64,000 nt of DNA. It comes from Flagellimonas marinaquae. GTDB lineage: Bacteria; Bacteroidota; Bacteroidia; Flavobacteriales; Flavobacteriaceae. The DNA is taken from the NCBI RefSeq assembly GCF_023716465.1, contig NZ_CP092415.1:2209501-2273500 (forward strand). Reading direction: 5' to 3'. Below, in pieces: positions 10,129 to 18,988 of the stretch. The notes under the pieces were generated by a model that was not told the DNA's origin, made no database searches, and was given only the letters and a program-made list of their open reading frames with translations. Both the position numbers and the translations under genes were made by a program. How positions within the stretch are numbered: the first letter of the stretch is position 1; every line of letters starts with the position of its first letter.

Positions 10129-10145
10129 TAGGATAAGAAGAAACT

Positions 10146-11480
10146 ATGTATACCTTTTCAAACAAACTTAGACTTGGATCTTTCATAGCCATGGGGCTTG
10201 GATTTATTTTCCTAGTAATTGGTTTTGTATCTGCCCCATCAACGGTGGAGGAAGCCAAGGCCATGGTAGCAGTGCATGACGATGGTCATGGAGGAGGGCA
10301 TGCAGAAGCAGCCGATGCCCATGGCGTAGCAGAAGGTCACGGAGCCGAAGCTGCACATGGAGAAACACACGATGCTTCTCACGATGAGCATTTGTTGCAC
10401 CAGTTGCAAAACCGTCCATGGTCCGCACTTTACGTAGCAGCATTCTTTTTCTTTATGATTTCTTTGGGAGTATTGGCCTTTTACGCCATACAACGTGCTG
10501 CACAAGCAGGATGGTCCCCATTGCTCTTTAGGGTGATGGAGGGTATTACGGCATATCTTGTCCCCGGAGGTATCATTGTATTTGTAATATTATTGCTATC
10601 GGTATTGCACATGAACCACATGTTCGTATGGATGGATGCAGACACAGTGGCACACGATAAACTATTACAAGGCAAGGCGGGGTATTTGAACCCAACTTTC
10701 TTCTTGATAAGAGCAGCTATATTCTTAGGTGGATGGATTTTTTACCGTCAGTATTCCAGAAAATTGTCCTTGGCGCAAGATGAGTCGGACGATAACAGCA
10801 ATTTTGTGAAGAATTTTAGATGGTCTGCCGCTTTCTTGGTATTCTATTTAATTTCTGAGTCCATGATGTCTTGGGATTGGATCATGAGCTTGGACCCACA
10901 CTGGTTCAGTACCCTATTTGGATGGTATGTTTTTGCAAGTATGTTCGTATCCGGGATTACTGTTATTGCCATGGTAACCGTATACCTAAAATCAAAAGGA
11001 TATCTAGAGCAAGTAAACGATAGTCATATCCACGATTTGGCCAAGTTTATGTTCGGTATCAGTATATTCTGGACGTACTTATGGTTCTCTCAGTTTATGC
11101 TTATTTGGTACGCGGATATACCAGAAGAGGTAACTTACTATATAGCCCGTTTCCAGGACTATAAACTGCCTTTCTTTGGAATGTTGGTTCTTAACTTTGT
11201 GTTCCCATTATTGGTTCTTATGAACAGCGACTATAAAAGGGTAAACTGGTTTGTTATCATGACGGGAATAGTGGTGCTGTTTGGGCACTATTTGGATATT
11301 TTTAATATGGTAATGCCTGCAACGGTAGGGGATCAATGGTATATTGGTCTTCCGGAAATAGGAGGTATTTTGTTCTTTGGAGGTTTGTTCGTTTACTGGG
11401 TGTTCACAGCGTTGACCAAAGCGCCATTACAACCCAAACGAAACCCATTTATTGAAGAGAGTAGACATTTTCATTATTAA
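10146..11480 (+). CDS. actF: Alternative complex III membrane subunit ActF, His-rich N-terminus
   Basis: ActF is the second polytopic quinol-type subunit, related to ActC. The 444-residue protein has a first membrane helix (about 10-30), then a periplasmic or cytoplasmic stretch of about 50 residues (40-88) rich in His, Gly, Ala and Asp, then about nine further helices. The His-rich stretch contains more than ten histidines and looks able to bind metal ions, but that is inference. coxB begins 28 bases after its stop, so the oxidase is read from the same operon. Confidence 0.92.
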   Translation: MYTFSNKLRLGSFIAMGLGFIFLVIGFVSAPSTVEEAKAMVAVHDDGHGGGHAEAADAHGVAEGHGAEAAHGETHDASHDEHLLHQLQNRPWSALYVAAFFFFMISLGVLAFYAIQRAAQAGWSPLLFRVMEGITAYLVPGGIIVFVILLLSVLHMNHMFVWMDADTVAHDKLLQGKAGYLNPTFFLIRAAIFLGGWIFYRQYSRKLSLAQDESDDNSNFVKNFRWSAAFLVFYLISESMMSWDWIMSLDPHWFSTLFGWYVFASMFVSGITVIAMVTVYLKSKGYLEQVNDSHIHDLAKFMFGISIFWTYLWFSQFMLIWYADIPEEVTYYIARFQDYKLPFFGMLVLNFVFPLLVLMNSDYKRVNWFVIMTGIVVLFGHYLDIFNMVMPATVGDQWYIGLPEIGGILFFGGLFVYWVFTALTKAPLQPKRNPFIEESRHFHY

Positions 11481-11508
11481 TACGATTTAAGTCTTAGATA
11501 GATATACG

Positions 11509-12636
11509 ATGACTGCATTATTAACATTGACTGTTTTAGTATTGGTTGCGATTGCCATTTGGCAGATGACCAAGATTTTTGAATTATCGCAAACTAAAAC
11601 AGAAAACGCTGAAATAGCCAACGATTCCGATAACAAGAACAATGGATACCTATTGTTTGCTTTTTTGATCTTTATCTATGGAATCACCATTTTCAGTTTT
11701 GCCAAGTATTCTAAAATGTTATTGCCCGAAGCGGCATCAGAGCACGGTGGTGAGTACGACCAATTGATGTGGGTCTCAATGGCCATAATTTTCTTTGTAC
11801 AGACCATTACACAAGCTTTGTTGCATTACTTCGGATACAAGTACAGAGGGCAAAAGGGCAGAAAAGCACTCTTTTTTGCCGATAATGATAGACTGGAGTT
11901 TATCTGGACCATTATCCCGGTAATCGTATTGGCAGGTTTGATTCTGTGGGGTCTTTACACTTGGACCAATATCATGGATATTAACGAGGACGATGATCCG
12001 TTGATCGTTGAACTATACGCCCAGCAGTTTAACTGGACAGCCCGTTATGCCGGAGAGGATAACGTACTGGGTGATGCAAACGTACGCTTGATCGATATAG
12101 GTAAAGCAAATGTTTTAGGTTTGGACGAATCCGACCCCAATGCAGAGGACGATATTATTGTAAAGGAATTGCACTTGCCCGTTGGACGCAAAGTAAACAT
12201 TAAAATGAGGTCTCAAGATGTATTGCACTCAGCATATATGCCGCACTTTAGAGCTCAGATGAACTGTGTGCCCGGTATGATCACACAATTCTCCTTCACA
12301 CCTACGGTTACAACCGAAGAAATGCGCTTAAACCCGGATGTTGCGGACAAAGTAAAGCGAACCAATGCCCTTAGGGCAGAATGGGCTGCAGAAGGTAAGC
12401 CTAATTCGGACCCATGGGAGTTCGATTATGTTCTATTGTGCAATAAAATATGCGGAAAATCCCATTATAACATGCAGATGAAGATTATAGTGGAGACAGA
12501 AGAAGAGTACAATAAGTGGCTTGCCGAGCAAAAAACGTTCAAAGAAACTGTTATGGTGGACGAGAGCGGAGAGCAAGCATTCAACACCGAAGACGGCGAA
12601 GAAGTAGCTTTGGAAGAAACAACTTCGGTAGAGTAA
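11509..12636 (+). CDS. coxB: Cytochrome c oxidase subunit II (CuA)
   Basis: Subunit II accepts electrons at the binuclear CuA centre. The 375-residue protein starts with an extra N-terminal hydrophobic helix (1-20), followed by the two usual transmembrane helices (about 46-66 and 130-152) and a periplasmic cupredoxin domain. CuA ligands are visible: His240, Cys311, Cys315, His319 and Met322 (CNKICGKSHYNM). A charged insertion of about 40 residues (roughly 268-305) precedes the Cys loop. The C-terminal tail is acidic. No haem c motif is fused to it, so electrons must come from ActA or ActE or a separate cytochrome. Confidence 0.96.
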   Translation: MTALLTLTVLVLVAIAIWQMTKIFELSQTKTENAEIANDSDNKNNGYLLFAFLIFIYGITIFSFAKYSKMLLPEAASEHGGEYDQLMWVSMAIIFFVQTITQALLHYFGYKYRGQKGRKALFFADNDRLEFIWTIIPVIVLAGLILWGLYTWTNIMDINEDDDPLIVELYAQQFNWTARYAGEDNVLGDANVRLIDIGKANVLGLDESDPNAEDDIIVKELHLPVGRKVNIKMRSQDVLHSAYMPHFRAQMNCVPGMITQFSFTPTVTTEEMRLNPDVADKVKRTNALRAEWAAEGKPNSDPWEFDYVLLCNKICGKSHYNMQMKIIVETEEEYNKWLAEQKTFKETVMVDESGEQAFNTEDGEEVALEETTSVE

Positions 12637-12673
12637 CAAGCAACAAAAAATAACAAAAAAAATTAATTGGAAT

Positions 12674-14497
12674 ATGTCTGAAGTAGCCCATGTAAGTCAC
12701 GATGATCACCACGATGATCATGGACATCACCATAAGGAAACTTTCATTACAAAATACATTTTCAGTCAGGACCATAAGATGATATCCAAACAGTATCTCA
12801 TCACTGGTCTAATTATGGGATTCATTGGTATAGCCATGTCATTGTTGTTTAGAATGCAATTGGCCTGGCCGGGTGAATCTTTCGGAATATTTGAAGCTGT
12901 TTTGGGGAAATGGGCCCCGGACGGTGTAATGGATGCCGATATTTATTTGGCATTGGTTACTATACACGGTACCCTAATGGTGTTCTTTGTACTCACACAG
13001 GGTCTTAGTGGTACGTTCAGTAACTTACTTATTCCATTACAAATCGGAGCAAGGGATATGGCTTCCGGATTTATGAACATGCTTTCTTACTGGATGTTCT
13101 TTGTTTCGTCCGTAATTATGATTATTTCTTTGTTTGTGGAAGCTGGACCGGCCGCTGCAGGTTGGACCATTTATCCACCATTGAGCGCACTGCCAATGGC
13201 CCAACCGGGTTCTGGTATGGGTATGACACTTTGGTTGGTTTCCATGGCAATATTCATCGCATCTTCACTTTTGGGATCTTTGAACTATATCGTAACGGTA
13301 ATCAACCTTAGAACAAAAGGAATGTCGATGACACGTTTGCCATTAACAGTGTGGGCTTTCTTTGTAACTGCGATAATCGGTGTGGTATCATTCCCGGTAT
13401 TGCTTTCTGCCGCTTTGTTATTGATTATGGATAGAAGTTTTGGAACATCATTCTTCTTGTCCGATATCTTTATTCAGGGAGAAGTATTGCATTACCAAGG
13501 AGGATCTCCAGTGCTGTACGAACATTTGTTCTGGTTCTTGGGACACCCTGAGGTGTACATTGTATTGTTGCCGGCATTGGGTATTACATCCGAAGTAATG
13601 TCTACAAACGCAAGAAAACCTATTTTTGGATATAGAGCAATGGTTGCATCGATTTTGGCAATTGCATTCTTGTCCACAATAGTTTGGGGACACCACATGT
13701 TCGTGTCCGGTATGAATCCATTCTTAGGATCCGTATTTACATTTACCACATTATTGATTGCCATACCATCGGCGGTTAAGGCCTTTAACTATATCACTAC
13801 ATTATGGAAGGGAAATCTGCAGTTGAACCCTGCAATGTTGTTTTCCATTGGGTTGGTGTCAACATTTATCACGGGAGGTCTAACAGGAATAATATTGGGA
13901 GATAGTACATTGGATATCAATGTTCACGATACATACTTTGTAGTGGCACACTTCCACTTGGTTATGGGTATCTCCGCATTGTACGGAATGTTCGCAGGAA
14001 TTTATCACTGGTTCCCGAAAATGTTCCAAGGCCGTATGATGAACAAAAACTTGGGCTACGTCCACTTCTGGATTACTGCAGTTTGTGCTTATGGGGTTTT
14101 CTTCCCGATGCACTTTGTAGGTATGGCCGGAGTACCAAGACGTTATTACGAAAACACGGCGTTCCCAATGTTCGATGAATTGACCAACGTCCAAGTATTA
14201 ATGACCGTATTTGCACTGATTGCTGGCCTTGCCCAGTTGATTTTTGTGTACAACTTTATATCCAGTATTTTCTGCGGTAAAAAAGGACCGGTTAACCCAT
14301 GGGGGTCAAATACATTGGAATGGACTACCCCACGCGAGCACATCCACGGAAACTGGCCTGGGGAAATCCCACATGTGTACCGATGGGCTTACGATTACAG
14401 TAAGACATACGAAAATGGTGAGTATATTATTGCGGGACAAGATTTTGTGCCACAGAACGTTCCATTGCAAGAGAACGAGGAAGAACTCAATCATTAA
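12674..14497 (+). CDS. coxA: Cytochrome c oxidase subunit I
   Basis: Subunit I holds haem a, haem a3 and CuB and reduces O2. The 607-residue protein has about twelve helices and all key residues: His98 (haem a), His291 and Tyr295 in GHPEVY (CuB and the cross-linked Tyr), His340-His341 (CuB), His426 (haem a3) and His428 (haem a). The first 23 residues are rich in His and Asp (HVSHDDHHDDHGHHH), a possible metal-binding tail. The gene ends the act-cox operon and is followed by a terminator. Subunits III and IV lie separately near 34-36 kb. Confidence 0.97.
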   Translation: MSEVAHVSHDDHHDDHGHHHKETFITKYIFSQDHKMISKQYLITGLIMGFIGIAMSLLFRMQLAWPGESFGIFEAVLGKWAPDGVMDADIYLALVTIHGTLMVFFVLTQGLSGTFSNLLIPLQIGARDMASGFMNMLSYWMFFVSSVIMIISLFVEAGPAAAGWTIYPPLSALPMAQPGSGMGMTLWLVSMAIFIASSLLGSLNYIVTVINLRTKGMSMTRLPLTVWAFFVTAIIGVVSFPVLLSAALLLIMDRSFGTSFFLSDIFIQGEVLHYQGGSPVLYEHLFWFLGHPEVYIVLLPALGITSEVMSTNARKPIFGYRAMVASILAIAFLSTIVWGHHMFVSGMNPFLGSVFTFTTLLIAIPSAVKAFNYITTLWKGNLQLNPAMLFSIGLVSTFITGGLTGIILGDSTLDINVHDTYFVVAHFHLVMGISALYGMFAGIYHWFPKMFQGRMMNKNLGYVHFWITAVCAYGVFFPMHFVGMAGVPRRYYENTAFPMFDELTNVQVLMTVFALIAGLAQLIFVYNFISSIFCGKKGPVNPWGSNTLEWTTPREHIHGNWPGEIPHVYRWAYDYSKTYENGEYIIAGQDFVPQNVPLQENEEELNH

Positions 14498-14525
14498 GAT
14501 CAAGAATATATTATTGTACAAACTG

Positions 14526-14553
14526 AGCCCGTCCCTTAAGGATGGGCTTTTTT
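14526..14553 (+). terminator. Intrinsic terminator of the act-coxBA operon
   Basis: AGCCCGTCC / GGATGGGCT forms a 9-bp stem with one G-T pair and a 5-base loop (CTTAA), followed by five to six T. It lies 29 bases after the coxA stop. Confidence 0.85.
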
Positions 14554-14622
14554 ATTGGATTAGATTTTATGCTGAATTGTATATCTTTAAAGGAAGATCC
14601 CCTTATCAAAAAGCAAACCATC

Positions 14623-15444
14623 ATGAAAAAGATTGTAATCTTAATATTGATCACCTTCCCAATATTATCCAATGCACAACGAAAGCCTAAAATCAGGGGG
14701 AGCAGAATTGTCTCCGAGCTGAGCGAAGAATTGCCTCCCTTTAACGCCATTGTGCTCAACGATGATCTGGATATTCGATTGAACAAAGCACTAGGGCCAG
14801 GGTATCACTTGATCGCCGATGATAACTTGATCGATATACTCAAGTTTGAAGTGCAAGAAGGCACTTTGGTAATTAGTTCTTACTATAATATTACGGCAAA
14901 GAAACAACTGGAAATTACAATCAATTATACAGATTTACAGGCAATAACAGTAAAGAACGGCAGCGTGGTTTCCAACGAAATAATAGATACCGAGCAATTG
15001 TTTATTGATGGATTTAACAACACCAAATTGGATATTCGGGCCAATACAGCCGTAATGGATATTAATTTGGAAGATACCAGCAGCGGAACATTTAATGTGG
15101 AAGTGGATTCCCTCAATGTAAATTTAGGGGCCCGTTCAGATGCCTATGTATATGCGCAGATGGATTCTGGGGCATTGGATTTGGAAGGTAATTCATCTTT
15201 GACCATCGAAGGTACATCCGATAGGTTGCAAGCCAATATATTGGATTATGCAAAATATAAGGGCGAGACCATGGAAGTAGGGTCTTATCAACTTATAATT
15301 AGCGGAAACTCCAATGCAAGGGTCTATGCATTTAGGGATATTGCTATAAAAGCAACACAAGATGCTAGAATTTACCTCTACGGAACGCCCAAAATAACAA
15401 TAGATGAGTTTTTGGACACAGTACAACTCATAAAAAAGGAATAG
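14623..15444 (+). CDS. Secreted GIN-domain (DUF2807) protein
   Basis: The ATG at 14623 gives a typical signal peptide (MKKIVILILITFPILSNAQ); an earlier in-frame ATG at 14542 lies inside the upstream terminator and is not credible. The mature part of this 273-residue protein is a repetitive beta-helix of short strands with alternating hydrophobic residues. Phrases such as ITINYTDLQAITVKNGS and LFIDGFNNTKLDIRA are typical of the head-GIN/DUF2807 family. Such proteins are abundant in Bacteroidota, exported, and of unknown function. A near-match -7 box (TATCTTTA, 14582-14589) lies upstream. Confidence 0.8.
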   Translation: MKKIVILILITFPILSNAQRKPKIRGSRIVSELSEELPPFNAIVLNDDLDIRLNKALGPGYHLIADDNLIDILKFEVQEGTLVISSYYNITAKKQLEITINYTDLQAITVKNGSVVSNEIIDTEQLFIDGFNNTKLDIRANTAVMDINLEDTSSGTFNVEVDSLNVNLGARSDAYVYAQMDSGALDLEGNSSLTIEGTSDRLQANILDYAKYKGETMEVGSYQLIISGNSNARVYAFRDIAIKATQDARIYLYGTPKITIDEFLDTVQLIKKE

Positions 15445-15480
15445 CTTTAAAAATCACCGTTAATTGAAAAGGTCATCAAG

Positions 15481-15512
15481 TTGTGCATAGCAGAGCTTTT
15501 GAATTATATTTG
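15481..15512 (+). promoter_or_regulatory. Promoter of ruvB
   Basis: TTG (15481-15483), a 21-base spacer and TATATTTG (15505-15512) match the Bacteroidota consensus exactly. The box ends only 7 bases before the ruvB ATG, so the transcript would have almost no leader. Confidence 0.75.
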
Positions 15513-15519
15513 TTGAACG

Positions 15520-16542
15520 ATGAACGAAAATTTAGATCCTACCGCCGAAAACCTATCACCAGAAGAGTTCGATATAGAAAGAGCTCTCCGGCCAATTAGC
15601 TTCGATGATTTTACAGGACAGGCTCAAGTGCTCGAAAACCTAAAGGTTTTTGTGCAAGCGGCCAATTTAAGGGGTGAAGCTTTGGATCATACTCTTTTTC
15701 ATGGTCCCCCCGGCTTGGGTAAAACAACCTTGGCCCACATATTGGCCAATGAACTTGGTGTAAATATTAAGGTTACATCTGGGCCTGTTTTGGATAAACC
15801 TGGGGATTTGGCAGGCCTTTTGACCAATTTAGATGAACGTGATGTACTGTTTATAGATGAAATCCACAGATTGAGCCCCATTGTAGAGGAATATTTGTAC
15901 TCCGCAATGGAGGATTATAAAATCGATATTATGATCGAGACGGGGCCAAATGCACGTACCGTTCAAATAAACTTGAGCCCTTTTACATTGATAGGGGCAA
16001 CTACGCGGTCCGGATTGTTGACTGCCCCCATGAGAGCCCGATTCGGAATACAGAGTAGGCTGGAATATTACAACACCGAACTATTGTCCACTATAGTTGA
16101 GCGCAGTGCCGAGATACTAAAGGTCCCCATTACCAACGATGCAGCCATCGAAATTGCGGGACGAAGTAGGGGAACACCGAGAATTTGCAATGCACTTTTA
16201 AGAAGGGTCCGGGATTTTGCCCAGATCAAAGGGAATGGCAACATAGATCTCGGGATTTCACAATTTGGACTCAAAGCACTTAATGTGGATGCACATGGCC
16301 TAGATGAAATGGACAATAAAATTTTGAGCACCATCATCGATAAGTTTAAAGGAGGTCCAGTGGGAATAACTACCTTGGCAACCGCTGTATCCGAAAGTGC
16401 AGAAACCTTGGAAGAAGTATACGAACCATTTTTAATACAACAAGGGTTTATTATGCGAACACCAAGAGGTAGGGAGGTTACAGAACTTGCTTACAAACAC
16501 TTGGGCAGAGTAAAGGGAGGTACACAGGCGGGATTGTTTTAA
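15520..16542 (+). CDS. ruvB: Holliday junction branch-migration ATPase RuvB
   Basis: RuvB is the hexameric AAA+ motor that drives Holliday junction branch migration with RuvA. The 340-residue protein has its usual length, with Walker [10 protein letters not shown] (62-70), Walker B FIDEIH (111-116), a sensor segment with TTRSG, the ARFG arginine-finger region and the C-terminal winged helix ending KGGTQAGLF. It is not next to ruvA, which lies 7 kb downstream after maeB. That separation is common in Bacteroidota. Confidence 0.97.
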   Translation: MNENLDPTAENLSPEEFDIERALRPISFDDFTGQAQVLENLKVFVQAANLRGEALDHTLFHGPPGLGKTTLAHILANELGVNIKVTSGPVLDKPGDLAGLLTNLDERDVLFIDEIHRLSPIVEEYLYSAMEDYKIDIMIETGPNARTVQINLSPFTLIGATTRSGLLTAPMRARFGIQSRLEYYNTELLSTIVERSAEILKVPITNDAAIEIAGRSRGTPRICNALLRRVRDFAQIKGNGNIDLGISQFGLKALNVDAHGLDEMDNKILSTIIDKFKGGPVGITTLATAVSESAETLEEVYEPFLIQQGFIMRTPRGREVTELAYKHLGRVKGGTQAGLF

Positions 16543-16752
16543 AGCCGATGGTTGTAACAATCCTATTAACTTTTACCGTTACGTTAAAAATCTTTTTGTA
16601 TCTTGTTTATTATATTCATTTACAAGGTTCTATTAGGTTATTTAAACCAAAGAAATTCCCTACTTTTCCCTCATGCCAATTAAAAGTACATAAGGTTGTA
16701 TTCCCAAAGTACACCACATTTTATTAAGATCAACGTACATTTTTCTAAGTAG

Positions 16753-17832
16753 ATGTCGGGAAACCATCCTAAATATTCGCCAATATCCAATTCTGATAAG
16801 ATTCCGGAGCTTTCCGGTCAAATACGTAAGTTAATGGTCCAAGTAGGTATCGGGGTAGGCCTTATTTTGATATTGGCCATTACATTGTTATTGTTTCAGT
16901 TTGGTATTGGAACCACCAATGGCAACCTGGCCCCAGTTCCCGATGATGTATACCGTATGGATTACAATGTGTACAATCTATCATCCACTATAAAAAATGA
17001 AAAAATCAAACTTGGATTCGAGATTTTTAGAAATACAACATTGCATGTAGGACCCAAACAAAAAGATTCAGTCAAAATGTATGCAGGCAATAACTTGGCC
17101 TGCGCCAGTTGCCATATAAGCGGAGGAACCAAACCCTTCGCGGCACCATTGATCGGTGTGGTAAAACGTTTCCCACAATTTAGAGGTCGAGAAAACAAAA
17201 TGGGAACCATTGAAGAAAGGATCAATGGATGTATGGAGCGGAGCATGAATGGTAGAATATTGCCTGTAGCATCACAAGAAATGCAAGCCCTTATAGCTTA
17301 TTTGGATTGGTTGGGCCGAGCATCTCCCCCGAACGGCAAGATCGAGGGACAGGGCTTCTTGAAGATTCAAATCCCTAATAGGGCAGTAGATCTTGCTCAT
17401 GGCGAATCCGTTTACAAAGAACATTGCGTTATCTGTCATGGTCTGGACGGACAGGGGCAACTATTGGCCGAAAACGACCAATATCTGTACCCTCCATTGT
17501 GGGGCAGTGATTCCTATAACAATGGTGCGGGCATGACCCGCGTAATCACCGCGGCCCAATTTATAAAAGGTAATATGCCATTTGGCACTACATACGACAA
17601 ACCTGTTCTTACCGATGAGCAAGCCTACGATGTGGCAGGGTACATCAATCAAAAAGTAAGACCTACCAAGCCCAATAGAGAGGCAGACTTTCCAGATCTT
17701 GTCAAAAAACCCGTATCTACTCCCTATGGTCCTTATGTGGATCCCTTCTCTCCCGAGCAGCACCAGTTAGGCCCGTTCCAGCCTATCATGGATTACTACC
17801 TTAAGGAACATCAACTTCGTAAAACCAAGTAA
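16753..17832 (+). CDS. TsdA-like diheme cytochrome c (probable thiosulfate dehydrogenase family)
   Basis: The 359-residue protein has a membrane anchor (about 28-50) and two cytochrome c domains: CASCH at 117-121 and CVICH at 225-229. After the first haem the motif EERINGCMERS carries Cys160. In thiosulfate dehydrogenase TsdA a Cys in this position is the unusual distal ligand of haem 1. After the second haem, IKGNMP (Lys272, Met275) supplies the expected distal ligand region. I infer a periplasmic, membrane-tethered thiosulfate/tetrathionate redox enzyme, although other diheme cytochromes share part of this layout. It is followed after 12 bases by two DsrE-like genes. The 210-base upstream gap holds only a weak ECF-like promoter (16554-16581). 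Confidence 0.75.
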   Translation: MSGNHPKYSPISNSDKIPELSGQIRKLMVQVGIGVGLILILAITLLLFQFGIGTTNGNLAPVPDDVYRMDYNVYNLSSTIKNEKIKLGFEIFRNTTLHVGPKQKDSVKMYAGNNLACASCHISGGTKPFAAPLIGVVKRFPQFRGRENKMGTIEERINGCMERSMNGRILPVASQEMQALIAYLDWLGRASPPNGKIEGQGFLKIQIPNRAVDLAHGESVYKEHCVICHGLDGQGQLLAENDQYLYPPLWGSDSYNNGAGMTRVITAAQFIKGNMPFGTTYDKPVLTDEQAYDVAGYINQKVRPTKPNREADFPDLVKKPVSTPYGPYVDPFSPEQHQLGPFQPIMDYYLKEHQLRKTK

Positions 17833-17844
17833 ACACTACAAGCA

Positions 17845-18528
17845 ATGAAAACAACAAGAACAACATCAAGACGAAATTTTATGGGAGCTATGATGCTGGG
17901 TGCCTCTGCATCCACATTAATGGTCTTTACCAATCCCGTTTTAGCGGGGATGGCCGATTATACCGAGTCGGAAATGAACGATGCGGAGGCATGGATGAAA
18001 ACAATAAAAGGAAAACACAGAGTGGTATACGATGGTTCATATCCACATCACGGATTTCCCATAATTTGGAACTGGGCCTATTATTTGTCCAACAACGAGA
18101 TGGGTTCCATGGATAATGAAATAACGGCCATGACGGTACTACGGCACGACGCTATTCCGTTTGCTTTTCACACCGACCTATGGAAAAAATACCCCTTGGG
18201 CACTATGTTCCATGTAAAAAAAGCGGACGGCACAGTATATGATCGCAACCCGTACTATGAACCGCAGGAGGGAGATTTCCCCATGCCTGTTATCCAGGGT
18301 ATTAAGGATATGATCGGTCGCGGGGCCATGTTCTGTGTCTGTAATTTGGCCATAAAGGTCTATAGCGGAGCCGTGGCACAACAAATGGGCAAAGATGCAT
18401 CGGAAGTGTACGAGGAATGGAAAGCAGCTGTTTTGCCTGATATTCAGATTGTTCCTTCCGGCGTGTGGGCCTTGGGCAGGGCACAGGAAGAAGGTTGTGG
18501 TTATATTTTTGCAGGGAACACAATTTGA
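17845..18528 (+). CDS. Tat-exported DsrE-like protein
   Basis: The 227-residue protein starts with a twin-arginine signal (SRRNFMGAMMLGASAS, Arg9-Arg10), with cleavage probably after about residue 34. The C-terminal half fits the DsrE/DsrF-like fold: a GRGAMFCVCNLAI strand with Cys164 and Cys166, then PSGVWALGRAQEEGCGYIFAG at the end. DsrE-type proteins are sulfur-handling, often with a sulfur-carrying Cys. Tat export suggests that it folds, or binds a cofactor, before crossing the membrane. It lies 12 bases after the TsdA-like gene and 5 bases before a second DsrE-like gene. The fold call is from motif similarity; substrate and activity are not known. Confidence 0.65.
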   Translation: MKTTRTTSRRNFMGAMMLGASASTLMVFTNPVLAGMADYTESEMNDAEAWMKTIKGKHRVVYDGSYPHHGFPIIWNWAYYLSNNEMGSMDNEITAMTVLRHDAIPFAFHTDLWKKYPLGTMFHVKKADGTVYDRNPYYEPQEGDFPMPVIQGIKDMIGRGAMFCVCNLAIKVYSGAVAQQMGKDASEVYEEWKAAVLPDIQIVPSGVWALGRAQEEGCGYIFAGNTI

Positions 18529-18533
18529 TCAAG

Positions 18534-18944
18534 ATGAAGAAACTACTGCTAATTTTAACACTATTGATGTCGGGCACAGTGCTCGGACAAACAGAGCCCA
18601 TCAAATTGGTATTTGATGTAACCAGTAGCGATCCGGATGTCCATCGCATGGCCGCAAAACATTTGCAGTTGATGGCCGAAGCCTATCCGCAATCACAATT
18701 TGAAATGGTAATTTACAGTGGAGCCTACCAAATGGTAGATAAAAAAGCCTCTGTGGCTGGAGAAATGCTATCGGCCGCAGTAAACAGGAAAAATGTGGAT
18801 GTTGTAATTTGCGAACAGACCATGAAACGGCATAAAATGACGATGGGCGATCTTATACCCGGCGTAGGCTCGGTGCCCGATGGGATTTATGAGATCGTGA
18901 TAAAGCAAAAAGACGGTTGGGGCTATATTAAAGAAGCAAAATAA
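18534..18944 (+). CDS. Sec-exported DsrE-like protein
   Basis: The start at 18534 gives a clean Sec signal peptide (MKKLLLILTLLMSGTVLGQ); an earlier in-frame ATG at 18465 lies inside the preceding gene. The 136-residue product has the DsrE-family layout: IKLVFDVTS strand, a FEMVIYSGAYQMV strand, DVVICEQTM with the single Cys93 after the third strand, and the ending SVPDGIYEIVIKQKDGWGYIK. Cys93 stands where sulfur-carrier DsrE-like proteins have their active Cys. It is the last gene of the cassette. Its terminator may be the hairpin at 19021-19047 inside queG. Confidence 0.7.
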   Translation: MKKLLLILTLLMSGTVLGQTEPIKLVFDVTSSDPDVHRMAAKHLQLMAEAYPQSQFEMVIYSGAYQMVDKKASVAGEMLSAAVNRKNVDVVICEQTMKRHKMTMGDLIPGVGSVPDGIYEIVIKQKDGWGYIKEAK

Positions 18945-18988
18945 AAGGGATTTTCGGGAGAAAAAGTTTAATCGATTAACTTTAGGGC

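Noticed and set aside
14542..14622. Longer N-terminus for the GIN-domain protein from ATG 14542
   Set aside because: That start lies within the operon terminator at 14526-14553, and ATG 14623 gives a clean signal peptide.
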